Of a DNA stretch of 7,110 nt, positions 1-5,449 are shown piece by piece. Origin of the DNA: Sphingobacteriia bacterium (GTDB taxonomy: Bacteria; Bacteroidota; Bacteroidia; UBA7662); the NCBI GenBank assembly GCA_009926245.1, contig RFPG01000064.1, positions 1 through 7,110 of the forward strand, given 5' to 3'. The notes below the pieces were generated by a model, which saw only the letters and a list, made by a program, of their open reading frames with translations, did no database searches and was not told the origin of the DNA. Position numbers and translations under genes: made by a program. Within the stretch, counting starts at the first letter, position 1; the number at the start of each line of letters is the position of its first letter.

Positions 1-210
1 CAGTCTCCAAATACCCGCATTCAGGCCCCAAATACACTGCGAGCTACGAAGTCCACAACCCCCATCCCGTCCACAGAACTCGATGCTTTGGAATCCCCAT
101 CGACCGATCTTCGCCCTAAAACGACCGAGGATTGGAAAAAGGCGGTGATTTGGTCCTCGCTTTTGGACCCTCGTTTTGATCGACCCTATCGCGGACCTAC
201 CGGGGGTTGA
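1..210 (+). CDS. C-terminal end of an unrecognised protein (5' end outside window)
   Basis: Frame 1 is open from the first base for 69 codons and ends in TGA at 208-210. The other two plus frames hit stops at about 146 and about 111, so this is the only plus frame that stays open. The visible part begins with a Thr/Ser/Pro-rich, low-complexity, probably disordered stretch (about residues 1-43). A more ordered tail follows, with an acidic-basic start (TEDWKKAVIWSSLL) and the ending DPRFDRPYRGPTGG. Short tails of the type KKAvIxSxIL followed by a basic/Pro end seem familiar from Bacteroidota proteins, but I cannot name the family. The gene converges on bshB1, with 12 bp between the two stop codons. 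Most of the protein is missing, so no function is proposed. That it is coding is inferred from the open frame and its tidy ending just before the next gene. Confidence 0.6.
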   Translation, partial: QSPNTRIQAPNTLRATKSTTPIPSTELDALESPSTDLRPKTTEDWKKAVIWSSLLDPRFDRPYRGPTGG

Positions 211-222
211 AGCCCCAAGAAT

Positions 223-960
223 TTAGAGCAAATACGGCATGTCCCGATGGCAGAGCGGTCGCGACATTAGAAAGCCTTCCCCGAATTCTGCCCCAATCAA
301 ACGCCCCATTTCCCGGGCTCTGGCTTCAATAAATGGCAAAAAATCAGGCCGGGATATGGGGGTCACGGGTTCCTTGGAACCTTCTTGATGAAATTGGGAA
401 GCATAGCAGGCTAGCAATTCGGTTTTGGCCTGCCAGTGTTCCGAGATATTGGTGACATACGAAGGGGCGTGGTAATGATCTTGGATATAATGGGCCAGGA
501 GGGGCGTTGCCCAGGGTTCTTGGCTTTCACCTTCCCAATCCGTTCGAACCTTGAGCAAGCCACTCAAAAAAACCGCCCTGCCCAACAAGGAGGAAGCCCG
601 GCCATGATCGGGATGCCGGTCCGAAACCGCGTTCCCCCAAATCACCTTTGGTCTAAAACGACGAATGCATCGCACCAAGGTGTGCAGGAGTTCTGGAGTT
701 CCTTCAAAATAGCCATCCCCTAAATCCAAGTTGAGTCGTTCCCTTAAACCCAACAAGGCCGTCGCCGCTTGGGCCTCGGCGGCTCTGGTTTCGGCACTGC
801 CTCGGGTACCCAATTCCCCACGGGTCCAATCCACCAAGACCACATCAAAACCGCGATCACGCGCTTTGAGCAGGGTGCCCCCCATGCCCAATTCGGCATC
901 GTCCGGGTGGGCTGCAAAAACCAGCCAATCGCAGGCCGCTGATGGAGGGGTGGTGTTCAT
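223..960 (-). CDS. bshB1: Bacillithiol biosynthesis deacetylase BshB1
   Basis: A 245-residue member of the PIG-L/LmbE zinc deacetylase family. Its expected role is to remove the acetyl group from N-acetylglucosaminyl-malate, the second step in making the cytoplasmic thiol bacillithiol. The family signature AHPDDAELG is at residues 17-25, with His18 and Asp21 as metal ligands and Asp20 the likely catalytic base. TRGELGTRG is at 46-54, and the second metal/catalytic motif HPDHGRA starts at 116. The C-terminal part (SQF about 30 residues before EARAREMGRLIG, then EFGEGF) matches the BshB1 subgroup rather than general LmbE proteins. Length is normal for the subgroup. The start ATG (958-960) overlaps the TGA of the upstream DUF4294 gene as ATGA, which supports this start and suggests translational coupling. 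bshA and bshC are not in the window, so the pathway is inferred from family membership. A related sugar-amide deacetylase is the main alternative. Confidence 0.92.
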   Translation of the reverse strand: MNTTPPSAACDWLVFAAHPDDAELGMGGTLLKARDRGFDVVLVDWTRGELGTRGSAETRAAEAQAATALLGLRERLNLDLGDGYFEGTPELLHTLVRCIRRFRPKVIWGNAVSDRHPDHGRASSLLGRAVFLSGLLKVRTDWEGESQEPWATPLLAHYIQDHYHAPSYVTNISEHWQAKTELLACYASQFHQEGSKEPVTPISRPDFLPFIEARAREMGRLIGAEFGEGFLMSRPLCHRDMPYLL

Positions 961-1625
961 GGCTTGGAAGTATTTTGAAATTTGTATGGAATGGTATAAG
1001 CCTGACCTTCGATCATCATCAGGATCAACTCAATATCCCGGTCCTCCTGCAATTCGTAGGTGGATTTGAGACTGCTCCCAAAAAGAAGGGCCAGGCTTTG
1101 CCACATAAAGGCTTGAAAAGAACCCCTGAATTCACGAACGATTGAGTAGGATGTTCGAGCCGTTTCCCGATCGACCAACTTAATTAAGAGTCGACCCTGG
1201 GTAACGGTCAGGTCCATCAGCTGCTTTTTGTATTGTTTCTTGAGGGATGCCTCCAATTTTTTGCAATGGGCGCGGTGTTGGATCTCAGGGATGCTTTGAA
1301 GCTCCAATTCCAATTCGTTGAGTTGCTTCCCTGCGGCCTTGGCCAGGGGATAAACTTTCATAACATTCCAATAAAGCCGATCGAAGCGCTTTTTGTCGGC
1401 AGCCGATCGAAAAACACGTTTGTCCCGCACATCTACATGGGGCAAAAAGGCCACCGGAACCGTATCTCCGTTGCTATCAATATAGGCCGGCAGTTCCATG
1501 GGCCTCGTTGACCCCGGGGTCTGGGCTTGGGCGTTTCCTAGAAGCATTCCACAGCCCCAAATCAGGCCCCAGACGATGCGCAGTCCCCCGCTCAGGGGTT
1601 GACAACGACGATTAAACCGGGTCAT
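957..1625 (-). CDS. Exported DUF4294 family protein, function unknown
   Basis: A 222-residue protein. The N-terminus looks like a Sec signal peptide: basic residues at 3-16, a hydrophobic core at about 17-30 and a plausible signal peptidase I site after AQA (32-34). Cys25 sits in LIWGC, which is a poor lipobox, so lipoprotein export is less likely. The mature part carries the conserved features I associate with DUF4294: DTVPV at 54-58, KKRFDRLYWNVMKVYPLAK at 78-96, a charged and probably helical middle (about 100-136), LTVTQGRLLIKLVDRET at 139-155, and an aromatic WQSLALLFG block at 175-183. The family occurs mainly in Bacteroidota and has no established biochemical role that I know of. It is the first gene of a two-gene unit with bshB1, joined by an ATGA overlap, and is divergent from purB. 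A -7 promoter element lies 33 bp upstream of the ATG. The function remains unknown; an envelope location is inferred from the signal peptide. Confidence 0.85.
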   Translation of the reverse strand: MTRFNRRCQPLSGGLRIVWGLIWGCGMLLGNAQAQTPGSTRPMELPAYIDSNGDTVPVAFLPHVDVRDKRVFRSAADKKRFDRLYWNVMKVYPLAKAAGKQLNELELELQSIPEIQHRAHCKKLEASLKKQYKKQLMDLTVTQGRLLIKLVDRETARTSYSIVREFRGSFQAFMWQSLALLFGSSLKSTYELQEDRDIELILMMIEGQAYTIPYKFQNTSKP

Positions 1626-1685
1626 GTTCCGTGAATTTGAAGCAAAACGCTATTTTTGCAAAGTTATTCTGAATACCCAACCTTG
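1626..1685. promoter_or_regulatory. Divergent promoter region between DUF4294 and purB
   Basis: This 60-bp gap must hold the start signals for transcription in both directions. TATTTTTG at 1651-1658 on the plus strand matches the Bacteroidota -7 consensus TAnnTTTG, and TAACTTTG on the minus strand (1666 down to 1659) matches it as well. The two elements abut exactly and form the 16-bp imperfect palindrome TATTTTTGCAAAGTTA. A TTTG (plus, 1636-1639) and a TTG (minus) each lie 11 bp upstream of their -7 element. That is shorter than the usual spacing of roughly 17-20 bp, so the -33 boxes are not convincing. Predicted transcripts would have leaders of only about 20-30 nt. The assignment rests on consensus matching alone. 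Confidence 0.55.
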
Positions 1686-3068
1686 ATGTCCACGAACTCC
1701 TCTGCCCTTACCGCCTTGTCTCCCTTGGATGGGCGTTACCACAGCCAAACCGCTGCTCTGGGGAACTACTTCTCGGAATGGGCCTTGTTCAAATACCGTG
1801 TGGAGGTGGAATGGCTGTATTTGCAGGCCCTCTGCGATGCCAACCTTCCCGGCGGGCCGATGATGGAGCCTGCTTTGCGTCAACAACTTGACGGTAGGTT
1901 TCGGGCTTTTGGGGTCCAAGATGCCCAACGCATCAAAGAAATTGAACAAACCACCCTGCACGATATCAAGGCCATGGAATACTGGATGAAGGGTTGTTTG
2001 GAAGAAAACGGGGGCGCTGCCCTCAAGGAATGGGTGCATTTTGGGCTGACTTCCCAGGACATAAACCACACCGCAGTGCCGATGTCCTTGCGGGATGCCC
2101 GCCAAGACCTGCTCACCCCCGCCCTCCATGGCCTTCTTGATCAACTTCGAAAAATGGCCATGGCCTGGTTGGATTTACCCATGTTGGCAAGAACCCATGG
2201 ACAGCCGGCCTCTCCAACCCGTTTGGGCAAAGAGTTTTTGGTTTGGGTCGAACGCTTGGAACGTCAAATGAAAATGCTGAGCGATGTTCCTGTAGGGGCC
2301 AAATTCGGCGGAGCCACCGGGAATTTCAATGCCCATCACCTGGTTTGGCCCCAAACCGACTGGCCGGCTTTTGCGGATCGCTTTGTCCAAGATTCCCTGA
2401 AACTCACCCGCTACCGCTATACCACCCAGATCGAACACTACGATTATTTGGCAGCCTTTTGCCATAACATGATACGCATCCAGGTCATCTTGTTGGACCT
2501 GTGTCGTGACCTGTGGCAATACATTTCCATGGGTTATTTTCATCAAGAAATCCGTCAGGGCCAGGTGGGCAGTTCCGCCATGCCTCACAAAGTCAACCCC
2601 ATTGATTTTGAGAATGCCGAAGGAAATCTAGGCCTTTCCAACGCCCTTTTGGGCCATTTGGCCGAAAAACTCCCGGTATCCCGCCTCCAAAGAGATTTGA
2701 GCGATAGCACGGTGCTTCGGAATTTGGGGGTACCCTTGGGGCACACCCTTTTGGCCTTGCAATCCCTCTCCAAAGGCCTTTCCAAAATTCAGCCCGATCC
2801 CCAAGCCTTGGCCGCAGATCTAGACCAAAACTGGGCTGTGCTCGCCGAAGGAATTCAAACATTGTTACGGGCTCGCGGTATCGAGACACCCTACGAAAAA
2901 CTCAAGGAACTGACCCGCACCGGGCAACGCATGGATCGCGAAAGTCTGCAACAATTTATTGCTACGCTGGGTCTGGACCCCGAAGACCGGGATCGTTTAC
3001 TTAACCTCAGCCCGGACCTTTATTTGGGCGTCGTGCCCTCACCCCATGCCCCAGGACTTTCCCGCTGA
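1686..3068 (+). CDS. purB: Adenylosuccinate lyase PurB
   Basis: A 460-residue cytoplasmic enzyme of the fumarase/aspartase superfamily. It catalyses two fumarate-releasing steps of purine synthesis: SAICAR to AICAR, and adenylosuccinate to AMP. It resembles the E. coli-type (long) PurB from end to end: TALSPLDGRY at 9-18, TSQDINHTA at 122-130, ARTHGQPASPT around His171 (the position of the catalytic His in E. coli PurB), and the superfamily signature GSSAMPHKVNP from residue 295, which includes the mobile-loop catalytic serine. ATG at 1686 is chosen because PurB proteins start a few residues before LTALSPLDGRY. An in-frame TTG at 1656 would add ten residues but lies inside the predicted -7 promoter element. 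The last 20 or so residues run a little past the usual end and overlap the next gene by 23 bp. Complete, with no missing catalytic motif. Confidence 0.97.
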   Translation: MSTNSSALTALSPLDGRYHSQTAALGNYFSEWALFKYRVEVEWLYLQALCDANLPGGPMMEPALRQQLDGRFRAFGVQDAQRIKEIEQTTLHDIKAMEYWMKGCLEENGGAALKEWVHFGLTSQDINHTAVPMSLRDARQDLLTPALHGLLDQLRKMAMAWLDLPMLARTHGQPASPTRLGKEFLVWVERLERQMKMLSDVPVGAKFGGATGNFNAHHLVWPQTDWPAFADRFVQDSLKLTRYRYTTQIEHYDYLAAFCHNMIRIQVILLDLCRDLWQYISMGYFHQEIRQGQVGSSAMPHKVNPIDFENAEGNLGLSNALLGHLAEKLPVSRLQRDLSDSTVLRNLGVPLGHTLLALQSLSKGLSKIQPDPQALAADLDQNWAVLAEGIQTLLRARGIETPYEKLKELTRTGQRMDRESLQQFIATLGLDPEDRDRLLNLSPDLYLGVVPSPHAPGLSR

Positions 3069-4038
3069 ACCTTGGGAATTAATCCGCTTCAATCCCTTTG
3101 AAGCCGGGCATCGCTTTGATTATACCCGTTGCATTCTCACCGGTCTTCCCATCGACCCCTCCAAAGACCTGCGCCCTGTTTTCCCCGGAACATGGTTTGA
3201 AAGAGCAGGCATTCAACCGGGGCATCGTTTGCAATTGGTGGATGGTAGCTCTTTGGATTACCGAGAACTACGCCTGCCTTTGCACCCGGCCTGCTGGGAA
3301 GGGGGGGTGGACGATGTGGCCCGAAAATGCGCTGAACTCTTTGCATCGGGCATCGAAACCCTGGGTTGGACCCGGACCGAACGGATTTATCAATGGATGT
3401 GTTGGCTTTTTATCGGTGTGCTCTACGCTGAAATGAACGCCTTGAGCGACCAAAAAGACGCCCATCCGGCGTGGAGGGATTCCTCGTTTTTGAATCGTTA
3501 TCGCATGATCCACCTCAGCCTCCAAGGCGCGGTATTTCCTCTTCAATACCTGGGCTACGATCCCGGTTCTGTCTTCATTCTACCCTTGGAGGGGGACCAC
3601 AAAGGCTTTGACTTCAAATCCAGTTCCAATACCCAAAGTCTGAGCCTTCGTGTTGGGGAATCACTTATTCTGGCTAGTCTGGGGGACAACGGCGCTCACA
3701 TGGCATTTTTTGAGGATGAGTTTTTGTCCTATCGTCACCAAACGCTCCGTCCTCTCCAAGGCGATGAGATTTTTGCACGGATGTGTTACCGCAATCACCT
3801 CCTCAACCCGGTTTTTGAATATGGGATTGGTTTTGGCGACGCCGAGGATGCGACGACCTATATCCGGATGCAAATTCCACCTGAATTGGCCGGTGAAGAA
3901 GCTTTCGGTCCTTGGTCCGACCTGGAATATGCAACCGTCTTGGACCAATACCTGCGTCCACACGGTGTAGAACCCCTGAAGACCTTTCAGGAAAGCGGAG
4001 AATTGATAACGTTTCTGGAGCCTAGGAACGGCTCCTGA
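3046..4038 (+). CDS. Protein of unknown function, 330 residues, overlapping purB
   Basis: I do not recognise a named domain. The ATG at 3046 is the only in-frame ATG, GTG or TTG between the purB stop region and the first conserved-looking block, so the 23-bp overlap with purB (in another frame) seems real and suggests co-transcription. The protein appears soluble and cytoplasmic: no signal peptide, and only a short hydrophobic stretch at about 117-127 (WMCWLFIGVLY), too polar around it for a clear membrane helix. Notable blocks are FDYTRCILTG at 24-33 followed by an FPGTWFERAG segment, which faintly resembles CxxTG/VFPxWL openings of some Cys-containing nuclease-like proteins but has too few Cys/His for a zinc site; then NTQSLSLRV from 195, LGDNG at 212-216 and MCYRNHLLNPVFEY from 246. 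My unverified impression is that similar proteins occur in other Bacteroidota. Its ending overlaps ribE by 17 bp, tail to tail. No function is proposed. Confidence 0.85.
   Translation: MPQDFPAEPWELIRFNPFEAGHRFDYTRCILTGLPIDPSKDLRPVFPGTWFERAGIQPGHRLQLVDGSSLDYRELRLPLHPACWEGGVDDVARKCAELFASGIETLGWTRTERIYQWMCWLFIGVLYAEMNALSDQKDAHPAWRDSSFLNRYRMIHLSLQGAVFPLQYLGYDPGSVFILPLEGDHKGFDFKSSSNTQSLSLRVGESLILASLGDNGAHMAFFEDEFLSYRHQTLRPLQGDEIFARMCYRNHLLNPVFEYGIGFGDAEDATTYIRMQIPPELAGEEAFGPWSDLEYATVLDQYLRPHGVEPLKTFQESGELITFLEPRNGS
4015..4038. terminator. Hairpin spanning the two convergent stop codons, possible bidirectional terminator
   Basis: GGAGCC (4017-4022) and GGCTCC (4030-4035) form a perfect 6-bp stem with a 7-base loop. 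Two more pairs (4014-4015 with 4037-4038) can form beyond one mismatch. The hairpin contains the stop codons of both the plus-strand unknown gene (4036-4038) and the minus-strand ribE (4022-4024). Neither side has a good U-run, so intrinsic termination is uncertain. The position between two converging units is the main argument. Confidence 0.35.
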
Positions 4039-4612
4039 TATGTTGGAGGAAATACTTGCCTAGGATATCAAATTCCAGGTTCACCCCTTGGCCTTCTTCC
4101 AATTCTCCGAGGGTCGTATGCTCATAGGTATAAGGAATAACGGCCACCGAGAAAGTCCCTTCCCCCACCTCCACAACGGTCAATGAAACGCCGTTGACGG
4201 TGACGGAGCCTTTGGGCACCAGCAAAGTTTGATGCTCTGCTGGAAAAGAGAATTCAAAAGTCCAACTGCCGTCTCTGGATTCTTTTCGGGTACAAAGCCC
4301 GGTGGCATCCACGTGACCTTGGACCCAATGGCCATCCAGGCGATCCCCCACCCGCAGGCAGCGTTCCAAGTTAACGCGGTCCCCCACTTGGAGATTCCCC
4401 AACGTACTACGATCCAAGGTTTCCTGAACCGCCACCACGCTATGACTTTGGTCATCACAGGCCACCACGGTCAGGCAGACCCCTTGGTGGGCAAGACTTT
4501 GGTCAACTTTGAGTTCGCCGCTGATCTTGGATTCAAATGAGAGAACCAAGTTGGTCCCCTCCATGGTTCGGGATAGGAGCGTGCCCGTCGCTTCGACAAT
4601 GCCTGTAAACAC
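4022..4612 (-). CDS. ribE: Riboflavin synthase, alpha subunit
   Basis: A 196-residue enzyme that converts two molecules of 6,7-dimethyl-8-ribityllumazine into riboflavin plus the pyrimidine precursor, the last step of riboflavin synthesis. It shows the two tandem lumazine-binding barrels. Barrel 1 begins with FTGIVE at 2-7 and carries HQGVCLTV at 42-49. Barrel 2 begins near DGHWVQGHVDATG (93-105) and carries VNGVSLTV at 139-146. The start is the GTG at 4610-4612: the family nearly always begins MFTGIVE, and this GTG lies directly before FTGIVE. A longer reading back to 4765 would overlap sdhB by over 140 bp and add a sequence unlike the family. With the GTG the length is typical. It is the last gene of the sdhA-sdhB-ribE block, 11 bp after the sdhB stop, and its product is the precursor of the FAD that SdhA needs. 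Some nomenclatures call it ribC. Confidence 0.95.
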   Translation of the reverse strand: MFTGIVEATGTLLSRTMEGTNLVLSFESKISGELKVDQSLAHQGVCLTVVACDDQSHSVVAVQETLDRSTLGNLQVGDRVNLERCLRVGDRLDGHWVQGHVDATGLCTRKESRDGSWTFEFSFPAEHQTLLVPKGSVTVNGVSLTVVEVGEGTFSVAVIPYTYEHTTLGELEEGQGVNLEFDILGKYFLQHIRSRS

Positions 4613-4623
4613 AAAAACCAGGC

Positions 4624-5418
4624 TTAGGCCATGGAAGAAGAGCCACCGGCCGCATGGCCACCCCCACTGAATTGGGCACCCAAATAAGAACGATTTAGGC
4701 GAGCAATGTTCTCCACCGAAATTCCTTTGGGGCATTCTGCTTCGCATGCCCCGGTGTTGGTGCAATGCCCAAAACCTTCCTCATCCATGGCCTCCACCAT
4801 CGAAAGAACCCTTTCGCGATGCTCGGGTTGCCCTTGAGGCAACAAGGCATACTGAGAAACCTTGGCGGATACAAATAGCATCGCCGAGGCATTTTTGCAG
4901 GCTGCTACGCAGGCCCCGCAACCAATGCAAGCAGCCGCGGCAAAGGCCTCGTCCGCATCCGTTTTGGGAATGGGTACCGCATTGCCATCCGGTGCGTTCC
5001 CGGTGTTCACCGTGATGTAACCACCCGCTTGTTGAATCCGATCAAAGGCCGAACGATTCACCACCAAATCCCGGACCACTGGAAAAGCCTTGGCCCGAAA
5101 TGGCTCGATAGTAATGGTTTCTCCGTCTTTGAAATGACGCATATGCAATTGACAGGTGGTGGTCCCTTGCTGAGGACCGTGGGCACGGCCGTTGATATAG
5201 AGGCTGCACATCCCACAAATTCCTTCCCGGCAATCGTGGTCAAAGGCTACCGGCTCGCGGCCCTCGGTGATCAATTGCTCGTTGAGCAAATCCAGCATTT
5301 CCAAAAAGGAAGCATGGACGGGAACCGAAGGCAGTTCGTAGGTTTCAAATTTCCCGGACGCTTGGGTGGAGGGTTGTCTCCAAACTTGGAGGCGTAGATT
5401 GAGCGATTTAGATTCCAT
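4624..5418 (-). CDS. sdhB: Succinate dehydrogenase / fumarate reductase iron-sulfur subunit
   Basis: A 264-residue electron-transfer subunit of complex II. It carries electrons from the flavin of SdhA to the membrane quinone site through three clusters. The N-terminal ferredoxin-like domain has Cys63, Cys68, Cys71 and Cys89 for [2Fe-2S]. The C-terminal domain has Cys164, Cys167, Cys170 and Cys174 ([11 protein letters not shown]) and Cys219, Cys225 and Cys229 ([15 protein letters not shown]). By analogy with known SdhB, Cys164/167/170/229 hold [4Fe-4S] and Cys174/219/225 hold [3Fe-4S], so all eleven ligands are present. Thr222 in the second motif, where a fourth Cys could sit, fits a [3Fe-4S] cluster. 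The tail (about 245-264) is Gly/Ser-rich and probably flexible. It lies 31 bp after sdhA and 11 bp before ribE. Whether the complex works mainly as succinate dehydrogenase or fumarate reductase cannot be told from sequence alone. Confidence 0.95.
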   Translation of the reverse strand: MESKSLNLRLQVWRQPSTQASGKFETYELPSVPVHASFLEMLDLLNEQLITEGREPVAFDHDCREGICGMCSLYINGRAHGPQQGTTTCQLHMRHFKDGETITIEPFRAKAFPVVRDLVVNRSAFDRIQQAGGYITVNTGNAPDGNAVPIPKTDADEAFAAAACIGCGACVAACKNASAMLFVSAKVSQYALLPQGQPEHRERVLSMVEAMDEEGFGHCTNTGACEAECPKGISVENIARLNRSYLGAQFSGGGHAAGGSSSMA

Positions 5419-5449
5419 TGCGGACTAGGAGGGTTGTGGGAGTGGAAAC

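Noticed and set aside
203..216. GGGG/CCCC hairpin between the first gene fragment and bshB1
   Set aside because: The stem is only 4 bp and no T-run follows on either strand; too weak to call a terminator.
1656..1685. TTG start that would extend PurB by ten residues
   Set aside because: The TTG is part of the predicted -7 promoter element, the extra residues are unlike PurB, and ATG at 1686 gives the normal N-terminus just before LTALSPLDGRY.
1650..2144. Open frame of 164 codons antisense to the start of purB
   Set aside because: Fully opposite conserved PurB codons, with its end running across the divergent promoter; no independent sign of coding.
2959..3045. 29-residue N-terminal extension of the unknown gene inside purB
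   Set aside because: These codons are an out-of-frame reading of purB; the ATG at 3046 gives a shorter, more plausible overlap.
4613..4765. N-terminal extension of riboflavin synthase to an ATG at 4765
   Set aside because: It would run through the 3' end of sdhB in another frame, and the added 51 residues do not resemble the family; the GTG at 4612 restores the standard MFTGIVE start.
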